A stretch of DNA of 64,000 nt from Clarkia xantiana subsp. parviflora (Eukaryota; Streptophyta; Magnoliopsida; Myrtales; Onagraceae). The DNA lies in NCBI GenBank assembly GCA_036873135.1, contig JAPTYO010000008.1, positions 34,312,761-34,376,760 on the forward strand, given 5' to 3'. Shown piece by piece: positions 1-11,874 of the stretch (its first letter is position 1; each line of letters begins with the position of its first letter). Below the pieces are notes generated by a model, which was not told where the DNA came from, did no database searches, and was given only the letters and a program-made list of their open reading frames with translations. Position numbers and translations under genes: made by a program.

Positions 1-425
1 TTGAGCAATCCTTGCACTCCTTCTTAAGGTTGGGATTTGTGGAGGCATGACTTCAACCATTGGTGGCTGAGAAGGTGGCTGAGGAGGTGGCTGAGGAGCA
101 ATGAATTCATCAAGAATAGGTGGAGAAACCAAAGGAGCTCTATCAAGAGAGCTTTGATCATTAGAAGAAGACTCTTCAATCAATAACTTGGACTCCAAGC
201 AAGTAGGCAACAGAGATCTCAGCTCTGCTTTAGACATGCCAAATGGAAAGATGTGCTCATGGAAAGCAACATCTCTTGATACATGGAAAGTTGAATTAGA
301 TATCTTCATCACAAGATAACCTTTTTGTGAAGTGGAATATCCCATTAGAATGCAAGGCTCAGCTCTTGAACCAAATTTATCCAAGTTGTTCAAGTTGGTG
401 GCAAAACACAGACATCCAATGATTC
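1..425 (-). pseudogene. copia polyprotein, integrase C-terminus and linker before RT (partial)
   Basis: Translating the minus strand leftward from about 470 gives the conserved copia segment after the integrase core: HLRIIGCLCF, then KFGSRAEPCILMGYS, then SRDVAFHEHIFPF. A Pro/Gln-rich linker follows (repeated PPQPPSQPP-type runs around 70-110) and the stretch ends with RRSARIAQ at the window edge. This is the usual order immediately before the copia reverse transcriptase. It is in a different frame from the integrase core at 426-1031, so a frameshift near base 470 separates them. No start codon is expected because this is an internal polyprotein segment. Confidence 0.75.
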
Positions 426-1031
426 TTAGATGGTTGATGGAAGGTTGCTTGCCATATAACACCTCCATTGGAGATTTGAATTGCAAAGAGGATGAAGTAT
501 GCTATTGATCAAGTAACAAGCAGTGAGCACACAATAACCCCAATATTTGATTGGCATAGAAGCCTGAAAACGCAATGCCCTTGCTATATTCAAAATTTGT
601 CTATGCTTGCGCTCCACTCTTCCATTCTGCTCAGGAGTGTAAGGACAACTAGTTTGGTGTTGAATTCCCAAAAGAAGGAAATGATCCTTGCAAATGGAAT
701 TTATGAACTCAGATCCATTGTCACTCCTAGAATTCTTGACCATAGTCCCAAACTGGTTCTGAACCATCAATAAAAAACTTTGGATGTGGATGAAAGTATC
801 ACTCTTATGCTTCATTAAGAAAACCCAAGTAGCCCTTGAGAAGTCATCCACAATTGTAAGGAAATATTGGTAGCCTTGGATGGTTGGAACTTTGTATGGA
901 CCCCAAAGATCCAAATGTATTAAGGCAAAAGGAGTAGAGGCATGTGATTGACTAATAGGAAATGATAATCTGGTTTGCTTGGCCAAAAGGGCAGATGGTA
1001 CATTGTTTGACACAACTTCTAGAAGAATCAC
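426..1031 (-). CDS. copia integrase core domain (frameshifted segment)
   Basis: The 201-residue segment contains the retroviral-type integrase catalytic core (rve). It would insert element cDNA into the genome. Visible motifs are HLDLWGPYKV (first catalytic Asp), IVDDFSRATWVF, RSDNGSEF (second Asp) and CPYTPEQNGRVERKHR (the copia PYTPxQNGxxER box with the catalytic Glu). The real product is a gag-pol polyprotein. This segment is one frame of it, overlapping the gag-protease frame at 952-1031 in another register. Both ends are therefore mutational, not biological, and the listed Met is arbitrary. Confidence 0.85.
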   Translation of the reverse strand: MILLEVVSNNVPSALLAKQTRLSFPISQSHASTPFALIHLDLWGPYKVPTIQGYQYFLTIVDDFSRATWVFLMKHKSDTFIHIQSFLLMVQNQFGTMVKNSRSDNGSEFINSICKDHFLLLGIQHQTSCPYTPEQNGRVERKHRQILNIARALRFQASMPIKYWGYCVLTACYLINSILHPLCNSNLQWRCYMASNLPSTI

Positions 1032-2742
1032 TTAAACACAACACATTATTCAAATGACTCAAATGTGTAGCTGAAATGTGTCCCAAACGCCTATGCCAGG
1101 TCCAAGCATTCTCCTTATTTGTTTTAGAAATGGTATGAGCTGCCACCACCTTGCTTGAGCTTGAAGGTACTGAATCCCTGAGTGTATAAAGCCCCTTAGA
1201 TCTCTCACCAATCACCATTGGCTTCCCAACATGGCCCTGAATCAACACATTGGCAAAAGTGAATATAACTTTGCAATTCAATTGAGTTGGGAGTTTAGAC
1301 ACTGAAATCAAGTTGAACTTGAAATCAGGCACATAGAGGATGTCATCCAAGGTGAAACCAGAAGAGAAGGAGCAGCTCCCAATATGAGTAATCCTACATT
1401 TGTTACCATTAGGCAAATGAACAAATTGATGATTGGAATCAGTCTTTCTCAAGTTGTGTAGCCAGCTCAAATGATGAGTGATGTGGTTTGTAGCACCTGA
1501 GTTTACAATCCATATCATAGAAGAAGATGGATTGGATATACCTGCCATGTTCACATGTACAAGCTCATCTTCTTCATTAGAAAGAGGCTCAAAATCATCT
1601 TGAATTGCCACATGTTGAACCCTTCTATCCAAACCAGTGTGCAAAATCCTTTTCTCACATGTCCCATGAAAAATCCTCTTATCCCCAGCAGCTACATGCT
1701 CAACCAAGTTAGATTGAGGACTCTCATCAATGCTAACATTAGCTGAATTCCATGGACGTTTCAAAGCAGAAGAAGGTGCAAGTTGTGGATGCTTCTTCCA
1801 ACATGTCTCCACTTTGTGCCCCATCTTGCCACAATAGGTGCATAACCAATTAGACTTATCAATCTTGCCTGTTTTCCCAGTTGAAGCATTAGAAGCCCCA
1901 TTGAAACCTCCATAAGATGAAATCCCTCCATTGGAATTGTAGTTTCTTGGAAAAGAAGCATTAGGCCTTGAACCATTACCTCCATTGCCTGAGCCATTGC
2001 CATTGCCATAGTTAGGACCCCTTGAATTGAGGAAGTTCCTTTGAGAGTATAAAGCAGTAGCTTCTCCCATATCCCCTATTGAACCAGCAATTGCACGTTG
2101 ACTCTCTTCTTGCAACAACACAGAGAAAGCCACACTTAGTGAAGGGAGTGGTTGCCTCATCAATAAGCTACTTCTTACATGAGCAAATGATTCATTCAGT
2201 CCCAAGAGGAAAGCAATCAGTCTTTGTTTCTCCTTATGTTCATTGATAATCTTGCTATCAGCTGAGCATTCAAGCCTCAAATCATCAATAGAACTCAACG
2301 CATCCCACAACTGCTTCATTTTCCCAAAATACTCAGTGATTGAAAGAGCACCTTGTGAACATTGGTATATTTCTCTTGTGAGCTGGAAGATTTGTGTACC
2401 ATCAACTTTATCAAACATTTCTTTAAGATCATTCCAAATAGACAAAGCTGTGTTGTTGTAAACCAAACCATTGACCAGCTCCTTAGCAACTGTGTTCCTA
2501 AGCCACGCCTTAACAATGGCATTGGCCCTATCCCATCTCACATGTTGTGCCACAGGGACACTCAATCTTGAGAAGCTGCCATCAATAAAACCAATCTTGT
2601 TCTTGACAAGAAGTCCTTCCTTGATAGCTGTACTACAGGCATGGTAGTTGCTGGAACCTTGGAGCTGAAATGGAATCAACAACAAGCCAGTGGTGTCCGA
2701 TGGATGTAAATAGAGAGGATCCTCAATGGTGTTATCAGCCAT
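952..2742 (-). CDS. copia gag, zinc knuckle, defective protease and gag-pre-integrase
   Basis: The 596-aa frame starts MADNTIEDPLYLHPSD, a typical copia gag start. Residues about 20-230 form the gag domain (UBN2/retrotran_gag type, with FQLTREIYQCSQG and ITEYFGKMKQLWD). A Gly/Asn-rich linker follows, then a CCHC zinc knuckle CTYCGKMGHKVETC near residue 300. The pepsin-like protease follows with WIVNSGATNHIT near residue 410. The family has DSGA here, so the catalytic Asp is replaced by Asn and the protease should be inactive. The gag-pre-integrase box WTWHRRLGHIS is near residue 545. The frame runs out at CPFGQANQ, where the integrase frame takes over, which indicates a one-base indel. Confidence 0.88.
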   Translation of the reverse strand: MADNTIEDPLYLHPSDTTGLLLIPFQLQGSSNYHACSTAIKEGLLVKNKIGFIDGSFSRLSVPVAQHVRWDRANAIVKAWLRNTVAKELVNGLVYNNTALSIWNDLKEMFDKVDGTQIFQLTREIYQCSQGALSITEYFGKMKQLWDALSSIDDLRLECSADSKIINEHKEKQRLIAFLLGLNESFAHVRSSLLMRQPLPSLSVAFSVLLQEESQRAIAGSIGDMGEATALYSQRNFLNSRGPNYGNGNGSGNGGNGSRPNASFPRNYNSNGGISSYGGFNGASNASTGKTGKIDKSNWLCTYCGKMGHKVETCWKKHPQLAPSSALKRPWNSANVSIDESPQSNLVEHVAAGDKRIFHGTCEKRILHTGLDRRVQHVAIQDDFEPLSNEEDELVHVNMAGISNPSSSMIWIVNSGATNHITHHLSWLHNLRKTDSNHQFVHLPNGNKCRITHIGSCSFSSGFTLDDILYVPDFKFNLISVSKLPTQLNCKVIFTFANVLIQGHVGKPMVIGERSKGLYTLRDSVPSSSSKVVAAHTISKTNKENAWTWHRRLGHISATHLSHLNNVLCLSDSSRSCVKQCTICPFGQANQIIISY

Positions 2743-3286
2743 AATCCAGCACCAATTCCACTGATATTAAGATTCAAATAGATTTGAATTGCAAGAAAAT
2801 CCAGCAAACTATCAACCACAGCCTCACAATTCCAACGGAAATGGCCAAAAGAGTACAACTATGCAAGCTGGACAATAGGACAAAAGATGCCAGCCAAATC
2901 TAGCAATACGCAACTATCCAGATCAAAAGAATGCAGCAATCCAATCCAGAAGTGCTCAGAATTGAATCAAGATCACGAAATCCATAATCGTAATCAAGAA
3001 AACTGGCTAAGTAAGCACAATTTGAACCAAAACTTGTAGATCAAGCAAATGGGATGAAGAAACTTGGCCGGAAAGCAACTAGCAATGCTACGCAGAATTG
3101 ATCCAAAAACAACTTCAATTGAGCTGAGAATTAACTCAGTTCATGATCCAAGAGACTTACTAAGAGTCGAAATCAAGCGGAATCAAGAATAGAAGCATAA
3201 TTCCAAGCTGAAATCAAAGAATCGAAGCCAAAGATCCACCGGAAACCAGCTGAATCCAGGTTGCTTGATCGCCAAGAAACGTACAT

Positions 3287-3298
3287 GCTCTGATACCA
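3287..3298 (-). other. primer binding site of the copia element
   Basis: On the minus strand the 12 bases read TGGTATCAGAGC, complementary to the 3' end of plant initiator methionine tRNA and the standard copia primer site. It lies directly between the leader and the LTR, so it fixes the element's orientation. Confidence 0.9.
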
Positions 3299-3487
3299 TA
3301 TAAAGCTTGGAGGATTTAGATTGAATATGAAATGTATTGATCAACCAAAATCATGTGTTACAATGTATAGAACTAGTATATATACTAGTAAGAAGATCTA
3401 ACTAACTAAACTAACTTAGTTCACAAGCTAAGCTAATCTTAGTGATCTAGTATGCACAAGGATATATTGTATGTGGAAAGCTATACA
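3299..3487 (-). repeat. 5' LTR of the copia element
   Basis: This is the sequence between the primer site and the start of the neighbouring repeat block. It contains a TATA-like stretch (tagtatatatac near 3373-3386) pointing leftward. The outer end is placed at a CA (3486-3487); a second candidate CA is at 3453-3454. The end next to the primer site reads TA rather than TG on the plus strand, so this terminus is degenerate. The second LTR is not in the window. Confidence 0.55.
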
Positions 3488-3499
3488 TTCCTATAAGAA

Positions 3500-3900
3500 C
3501 CTCCGTTGGCGGTGCCCCTGTTGGCGATGCCTTCATTGGTCGTGCAGAAAATAGAACCTCCGTCGGCGGTGCCCCTGTTGGCGGTGCCTCCATTGGTAAT
3601 GTAGAAAATAGAACCTCCGTCGGCGGTGCCCCTGTTAACGGTGCCTTCATCGGTAGTGCATAAAGTAAAGCCTCCAGTGGCGTGCGAAAAAGTAAAGCCT
3701 CCAGTGGCGTACAGAAAAGTAAAGACTCCAGTGGCATGCGGAAAAGTAAAGCCTCCAGTGGCGTGCAGTAAAGTAAAACCTCAATCGACGTTGCCTCCAG
3801 TGGCGAGCGACAAGGAAAAGCCTCCATTGGGGTGCAATAAAGTAAAACCTTTGGTGATGATTGGTAACATAAGACCTCTACGTCAGACAGTACCAACAAC
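3500..3900. repeat. short imperfect tandem repeats (about 30-70 bp units)
   Basis: Two related unit types occur: a unit of about 70 bp based on cctccgtcggcggtgcccctg (3500-3650), and a unit of about 33 bp based on gcctccagtggcgtgcggaa with agtaaa spacers (3665-3850). They leave open frames on both strands (for example CTPLEALL repeats) that are artefacts of repetition. The same 33-bp unit, inverted, forms the array at 12440-12740. Confidence 0.8.
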
Positions 3901-3924
3901 CTCTGGTGACGCCTTTAGTGGCGA

Positions 3925-4330
3925 GTGGTAACGGAAAAACCTCTACGTCAGACCGTACCGGAAAACCTCTGGTGATATCTCTGGTGGCGAAAGACCTCTA
4001 CGTCAGACCGTACCGGAGAACCTTTGGTGATGCCTCTAGTGGCGAGTGGTAACGGAAGACCTCTACGTCAGGCCGTACCGGAAAACCTCTGGTGATATCC
4101 CTGGTGGCGAAAGACCTCTACGTCAGACCGTACCGGAGAACCTTTGGTGATGCCTCTAGTGGCGAGTGGTAACGGAAGACCTCTACGTCAGGCCGTACCG
4201 GAAAACCTCTGGTGATATCTCTGGTGGCGGAAGACCTCTACGTCAGACCGTACCGGAGACCCTTTGGTGATGCCTCTAGTGGCGTATGTCGGAGAAGAGC
4301 CTCTAGTGGCGTCCGTTGGAGAAGTGCCTC
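3925..4330. repeat. 120-bp tandem repeat
   Basis: The unit beginning gaaaacctctggtgatatc recurs at 3961, 4081 and 4201, exactly 120 bp apart and nearly identical. Each unit contains two diverged half-units (gacctctacgtcagaccgtaccgg). Near-identity of full units against divergence of half-units indicates recent amplification of the 120-bp form. Confidence 0.9.
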
Positions 4331-4433
4331 TAGTGACGTGACTTGCGAGGGATGAATACTAATACTTCGTTCGTCGGGGGTGACTCTCAGAAAGCTGGAC
4401 CACTTCAGATCCCGATTGTCGGTTGATTTGTAG

Positions 4434-4690
4434 GAACAGACTGTAACAGTCCTACTCATCTTTGAATGGTGACTCGCGAGAGCAGACTGTAACCGTCTCG
4501 TTTGCCGTGAAATTGACTTGTACGAACAGACTGTAACTGTCCTACTCATCCTCGAATGGTGACTCGCGAAAGCAGACTGTAACCGTCCCGCCTGTCATGA
4601 AGCTGACTCGCAGGAACAGACTGTAACTGTCCTACTTATCCTTGAATGGTGACTCGCGAGAGCAGACTGTAACCGTCCTGCTTGCTGTGA
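4434..4690. repeat. 90-bp tandem repeat
   Basis: gaacagactgtaac begins at 4434, 4524 and 4614, exactly 90 bp apart, giving about 2.9 copies. Within each unit a second agcagactgtaaccgtc half-unit occurs. No coding sense is apparent. Confidence 0.9.
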
Positions 4691-5029
4691 TGTTGACTTG
4701 GGAAACGCTGTATCGTTAGATAATACACAGGCGCACGAATGTTTGTCCCTAATTTTTTCCTAAATTGCGCATGATGCGACAACTTAGCGGGATCTTTCTC
4801 TTTTTTCTTTTTTATTTTTTCTTTTTTCTTCTCCTTTTTTTTTTTTGAGAATTTCTCTTTTTTCTCTCCTTTTTCCACGGCCGATTGAGAGATTTTCGAC
4901 CGTGCCCCTCGGTTTTTACTTCCTCTCCTTTTTCCATGATTGCAATTTATGAATTTGCAACCATGCCCCTCATTTCCTAATTTTGCCTAGGCCGCCCTTT
5001 CGGGTTTTCAACCTAGCGGAAGCACTCTT

Positions 5030-5570
5030 TATTTGGTAGCCGATTAAACGGTGGCTGTGACCCGTACTTTATTTTCCGCCTCGATGCGGGAGTATTTGTA
5101 GCCCTTTGGAGGGTGGCTGTGACCCTTTTCTCACCGTCTTCAATGTTGCGGGAGCTCTTTTGATTGTAGCCATTTGGAGGGTGGCTGTGGCCCTTCATTT
5201 CTCGTCTCTGATTCGGGAAACACTCTTTATATGTAACCATTTTGAGGGTGGTTGTGGCCCTTTCACTTAATATCCGCCATCGATGTTTCGGGATCGCTCT
5301 TTTGACTGTAGCCGTTTGGAGAGACGACTGTGACCCTTTCTTTCATGTTCCCGCCCTCACCGGATTCGCGAGATCACTCTTTTTGTGTAGCAATTTTAAG
5401 GGTGGCTGTGGCCCTTTCACCTATTTCCCGCTTTTGACGTTGCAGGAGCGCTCTTTATCTATAGCCATTTGAAGGGTGGTTTTGGCCCTTTCTTTGTAGT
5501 CATTTTAGGGACGACTGAGACCCTTTTTATTTATAGTTGATTTTGGGACAACTGTGACCCTTCTATTTTT
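5030..5570. repeat. degenerate ~60-90 bp tandem repeats
   Basis: Around seven diverged copies of a unit with core gtagccatttggagggtggctgtg and ccctttc plus gggagcgctcttt. Older and more diverged than the arrays to the left. Flanked by homopolymer tracts (4800-4870 and 5646-5710). Confidence 0.7.
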
Positions 5571-7279
5571 CAGTGCTCTCACAAAATATGCATGAGCACT
5601 CTCTTTATTTTTATCGGTAGCCAATTAAAGGGCGGCTGTGACCCTAAAAAAAAAAAAAGAGTTTTTTTTTTTTTTTTGCTTTTTTTTTTTTTTTGCCTTT
5701 CTTTTTTTGAAAACGAAAATTTAACAAAAATAATCAACAACAAATATGTACATGCCCCTAGTGGCAAATCCGAAATTTCTAATTCAAAACATCTTCTAGA
5801 GAAGGACTTAGTTGATTGAGTCAAAATATATATGTCGTATCGACACCCTGGGTTATCCCTACGACAATGGATGACATAGGTAATGATTTCTTCTCTCGGC
5901 TTCTCAAGTGCCCAGGTTATTGCTCAATCTCGTCTGGGGATGCCCCATGGCTGGCACCTATCGGGTTAGGCTCGTCGCATGCAGGATGAATGACCTAGTC
6001 AATGAACATACATGGATGACGTTGAGTTTGGCACAGTAGTCCGCAAACGGTAAACTTGGGCATAGATATCGCATGAGGTATCTGGGATAAATTCGACAGC
6101 TTGCGGCGAGCAAAGGGTCACGCATGAGATGTGCTCTTCGGGGCTTTGATTATGATGATTATCCAAACTGCACAATGATTAAGGAAAAACTCAAATTTCG
6201 GGGATAAAACTGATCACAACTTTTCTTACCTGGGTGTTTGATTTTTTCTAGTGCGGAAATGTGCTCGCTATGCGATTGGACCTGCTGCATGTCCTGATTT
6301 TCCTGATTCATCTAGAAAACACAACTTGTATATGAACACCTGCCGGAAAGTAAATCCCCCTGGACCTCTGATGGAAGGCACCAACAATAATGTTTTCTTT
6401 GCTTGACATCTCATATGATCATTGATCGACACATTGAATCTTCTGGGGACCCTTGATGATCTCTTGATATTTTTCATATTCGGACATGACCGATCTCAAT
6501 AGGAGATGCCCCTTAGTTACCACCGACCGGTTTAGACCTTACCGTAAAACAGATGTACGGCTTGGTTCGGGGACGTGAATGAATTCCACACATGGTAGGT
6601 GAAATTTTGGCATGTAAGTCCTTTAGAGCAGTCACGCTTCACGTGGTTGCGACCTCGTCGAAGTGGTCGTCTGATCTGCAAAAAGAGTAGGGACACTCAA
6701 ATCTCAAGGAAAAAATCAAGTACAATTCATCATACCTGAGCATTGGATATTCCGAGTGCGCAATTTGTTCTTCGTGTAACTGGATGACTGCACGTTTATG
6801 TTGCTCCATTTGGCCGACACCACTTGTATGTACACCATACCTATCCAAGGGTACCTGAATAGACCAGACACGAAAGTTAGTATAAAGAATCAAATGAGTC
6901 ATGCATGATTTTTCGGAAAACTTCTAATGTCATTCATTTCATAATTTTGATTACATTTCAGAAAGAATCAAAATTTATGATCTAAGGTGTTTTGCACTAG
7001 CTTGGAGTTTAATGAGTTCGCTGAGCGCACTATCTGGCTCGAACGCACGATAGATGTTCAAAATGAAGTTTTTTCAAGAGGATTTTCTCGTCCTTCGTTT
7101 AAGCTTGAATAGTCACACTCAACTAAACATTTAAGCTATTTTCTCAAAAAATAGAATCAGATCTCCTTTTTTTTTGTTAAATGCTAACTCACGCGAATGT
7201 TGAGACGATCTAGCCGAAAAAGTGCAATACACCTTGGATAAAAACAAATGACACTTTGATTTTTTTAAATGCTCATGCA
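5571..7279. other. element A internal region without genes
   Basis: No reading frame with recognisable similarity. It contains a poly-A/poly-T inverted stretch (5646-5695). Sequence around 6100-6900 has two loosely similar blocks, each ending in cttacctgngn on the plus strand, in keeping with the degenerate repeat structure further right. I see no promoter or RNA gene that I can support. Confidence 0.6.
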
Positions 7280-8290
7280 TGCTCGAAAAGTTAAAGTTTT
7301 ACTGATAAGAAACTTACAACTTACAACCGGTTTACCTGAATGACACATATGGAATGTATGTACAAAATGAAAAATCCAGGTGAAATTTTTTAAAAACAAA
7401 TGCAAATGCAACGCATGTTTGGAATTAGAAGCTCAACAACTAAGAGAAGATTTACAATCTAAAAAAAAAAAAATCGTTTTACCTAAAACAATGCCTATGA
7501 GATGTACATGAGGTGAAAGTTGTAAAGTTGAGAAAACTTACAAGTTACCTGAATTTTTTTGTTTTTTTTTTTTTATGAGGAAAAAAAAATCAATGCATCC
7601 TAGTTGCTCAAAATTAAAAAATAATAATCAAGTGAAATTTTTTTTTTTTAAAAAATGCATATGAGATGCACAAAAAAATAAATACAAGATGCAAACTTAA
7701 AAATGAAAGTTCTACAACTAAGAGAAATTACAATTTACCTGAAAGGTTTTTTTCGAAAATAATACATATGAGATGCACATCTTTTAAAAAAATCAGGTAA
7801 AAGGTTTTTTAAACAAAGAGCCCTAAAACTAAGAGAGCTTACGATTTATCTAATTTTTTTTTAAAATTAATGCATACTGGATGCATTATTTAAAATAAAA
7901 CAATTTAGGTAAAAAGTTTTTGAAATGATGCATATGGAATGCATGTTCGAAATTAGAAGCTCTAATAGCTAAAGGGGAATTAAAATTTCCAAAAAATGTT
8001 TTTTTTACATGCGCGACGCGCTAACCAAAATCACAACTTACCTGAATAGTTTTTTTAAGAAAAAAATAATGCGTATGAAACGCAAGTTTGAAATAAAAAA
8101 AAATCAGGTAAGAGGTTTTTTTTTAAAAAAAAAAATAATGCATACAAAATGCATGTTCGGAAATAAAATTTCTAAATGACTAACTACTTAGCTGAAAAAG
8201 TTTTTTTTTCTTTAAAAAAAATGCAATGAGACGAATGCTTGAGAAATAAAAGTTATACAAACTGTAATGATAACATTTACTACAAAAAAA
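7280..8290. repeat. AT-rich degenerate tandem repeat (~100-bp units)
   Basis: Recurring pattern: cttacctgaa, a run of T or A, aatgcatatgagatgcat, then aattagaagctctaaaac. About nine poorly conserved copies. Unit length varies because of homopolymer runs. It is part of element A and non-coding. Confidence 0.65.
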
Positions 8291-8719
8291 CAGATCATGT
8301 TAGGGGGGTAAAAAATGTGTGACTTTGCTCTACAATGTAGGTTCCACTGACAGGTTCCCGACAAGGTGGTTTCCTCACCCCATCATAGGTATCATAAGAC
8401 CTTCACAAGCGAGTAGAGTTTTTCCGAGCCGTACCGGCGGCCCAGCCGCTCCGGTCGTACCGTACTAAACCTCCGGGGTTCCTAGGCGCCCTGAGTTTTA
8501 GGCGTTTTGGAGATTACGCTAAAGTGGGTGTGTGCAAATTTAAATAATACATATACAACATAGAAAATTTGTCAGTCATAATAAAAAACTAACTCCACAC
8601 CTGAAATCGCACAAAAACAACCAAGTTAATCAGTGAAGTCAAAATAAAAAAAAAAAAAACTACAAAATTCAAGCATGGCAAAAAAAAAAGTGAACATACT
8701 GAGCCCGAACCCTCTAATG

Positions 8720-8737
8720 TCCCCAGCAGAGTCGCCA
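8720..8737 (-). other. primer binding site of element A
   Basis: The minus strand reads TGGCGACTCTGCTGGGGA three bases after the LTR terminus. This form of site is typical of Tat/Ogre-lineage gypsy elements, whose primer is usually given as a tRNA-Arg. I have not aligned it to a tRNA. It sets the element's direction as leftward. Confidence 0.8.
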
Positions 8738-8740
8738 ATT

Positions 8741-10309
<1,569 letters not shown>

Positions 10310-10322
<13 letters not shown>

Positions 10323-10843
10323 ATTGCCATATTGTAACAATCCTTCGATAACTGTTGGTCTCCTTTGACTTCCCCAATTCCAGCTGCTGTTGGGAATTTG
10401 ATCTTCTGGTGTGCTGTTGATGGCACCATTCCCCACGCATTCATAGTCGTGTATCCTAAGATACCATTGTATGCGTCAAGCTTTTGCACTACCACAAATG
10501 GTACTTCTATTTGGAGACATGGGTTGCTTTCTCCCAGTATAACTGGCAGTGTTATGGATCCCAATGGGTAACTTGCATCTCCCATGAATCCCACTAAGGG
10601 TGAATTCATCCTGTTGACATTCTTCTTTTTCCCCAGAGCTAGGATGACGTCTTTTGTAATGACGTTGGGCCAACTTCCTCCGTCGACCAAGATACGCTTG
10701 ATGTCCATGTCGTCGATTGTCATGGTTATGACTAAGGCGTCACTATGCGGATATGTTATGTGCGTCTTGTCTTCTGAAGAAAAGCCAATGGCATCTTCTA
10801 TGCCAACGTCTCCTTGCTGACTGCCTTCAGACTCATGGATCAT
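10310..10843 (-). pseudogene. gypsy aspartic protease domain (element B, truncated)
   Basis: The 177-aa frame aligns with the protease region of element D (there about residues 490-650). Shared blocks are HSDALVITMTIDD against HDDALVITLDIDN, KRILVDGGS, NSPLVGFMGDASYPLGSITLP, AYNGILGYTTMN and STAHQKIKFPT. The active-site loop reads VDGGSWPN where D has VDGGSSAD. The last four residues and the stop codon come from the LTR of element A (TGTAAACACCTAA), so the true frame is cut at about 10322. An in-frame stop lies between this segment and the gag N-terminus. Confidence 0.8.
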
Positions 10844-10858
10844 CAGGGAAGCGTATAT

Positions 10859-11056
10859 TTATCTTTCATATGACGTTTCGCCTCCTGTGCCAAAGCCTCC
10901 ATCTATCACGTGGATGCCTGGATCTTCTGGGCCGCGCTGTGCGGATGGCACACTGCTTTCTGGCACGGGTGACGTCATAGACTTTTTACGCCGTCCAAGG
11001 CGCTTCCTGGTTTTTGACAGATTGGCATTATTGAGAGCGTTGTGATCACTCGTCAT
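10859..11056 (-). pseudogene. gag N-terminal remnant (element B)
   Basis: The 65-aa frame starts MTSDHNALNNAN just inside the primer site, the same position as MTNS... in elements C and D. It contains a basic stretch (RKRLGRRKK) and ends IHVIDGGFGTGGETSYER. The end aligns with the pre-protease segment of D (INMIHGGVASGGPTANARE), so the gag core between them has been deleted. A TAA stop separates it from the protease segment. Confidence 0.65.
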
Positions 11057-11089
11057 GACTATGCGGTATGGTAGATTTTGTTCGAATCA

Positions 11090-11105
11090 CGGAGACGGCG
11101 CCAAA
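11090..11105 (-). other. primer binding site of element B
   Basis: The minus strand reads TTTGGCGCCGTCTCCG directly after the LTR end. The TGGCGCCGTC core is the same as in elements C and D. Confidence 0.7.
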
Positions 11106-11874
11106 TGTTGCGTCCGGGCTGAACTGGGCCGAATGAACGCGTCTCTCTGAGTGGGTTGTTCGGGTTTCTGGGCTGTCACCCTTCACCTGGAAGAGGTATT
11201 CGCCTTATGCTGATGACGAGTGTTCGGATTTATCGCTGAGTCTCGGAAAAGTCTGTGTCTCAAGAAATGGCGGTCTGGGGACAAGTCTGAGCGTCTGGGC
11301 ACATCTTACTCCTATTTCTCTTCCTCGCCTTAGCTATGGAGCCCGTTTCCTACAAAAAGGGCCAATACTAGCATGGAGGGGGGTGGTGCTAGTGGAGCCC
11401 TCTCCGAAGCTTAAGTCACGATTGGGCTAAAAAGGAGAAAGATGACTCTAGAGAGAGAAAATATTTCTAGAGAGAAGTCAGAGCTCAAAATACCAAAGTT
11501 GGGCAAATGAGAGGATGTGTGAAAATGGGTGGCCAATGCCTCCTATTTATAGGCTTCCTTGGGACCGGACCCGGTTTTGAAGCGGTTTGATGACGGTTCA
11601 AAAGCAACCGGTAACCTTCATCAATATTGGTAATGCGCGAACTCGACTTCTCTATACGTAACGGTAATCGCGTGATACCCGTAGAGCAATTCTGACCTCG
11701 TCGAATTTGGGCAATTCGGCGAGGTCCGGCTTGCCGTGCAACCCGGACGCGCGTACCGCACTTTTGGACCGTTTTGACCCTTAGGAGGCGTTTACTTAAG
11801 CCGTAATGTGATTTTCGACGTGTTTACGAGGCCCGGAATATAAATACGAACCCGAATTGGACATATATCCATCA
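11106..11874 (-). repeat. 5' LTR of element B (769 bp)
   Basis: On the minus strand it starts TGATGGATATATGTCC and ends CGGACGCAACA. The TATA-like ctatttataggc lies at 11550-11561, pointing leftward. Length and both termini match the C/D LTRs (757-874 bp). Its outer end abuts copia-like LTR sequence. Confidence 0.75.

Larger units (their letters stand above)
1..3487 (-). mobile_element. Ty1/copia retrotransposon, 3' truncated by window edge
   Basis: Reading leftward on the minus strand: a 5' LTR (about 3299-3487), a primer binding site identical to the usual plant initiator-Met site (3287-3298), a leader of about 540 bp, then gag, protease, gag-pre-integrase and integrase coding sequence. 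The reverse transcriptase and 3' LTR would lie left of base 1. The coding frame breaks near 960-1030 and again near 470, and the protease active-site Asp is changed, so this copy is dead. It interrupts the repeat-rich internal region of the Tat-type element to its right. The right LTR boundary is judged only from a terminal CA and could be off by about 35 bp. Confidence 0.85.
10323..11874 (-). mobile_element. Element B: truncated gypsy element (LTR, gag start, protease)
   Basis: On the minus strand: LTR 11106-11874, primer site next to it, a gag N-terminus (about 11056) that runs straight into protease sequence, then a break at 10322 where element A begins. The gag core is missing, as in element C. 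LTR ends (TGATGGATATATG start; terminal ACGCAACA) and protease sequence place it in the same broad family as C and D, but more diverged. Confidence 0.75.

Noticed and set aside
3447..3931. Open frames with repeated TPLEALL or KVKPPVAC motifs
   Set aside because: Produced by a tandem repeat whose unit length is close to a multiple of three. No family similarity, and both strands are open.
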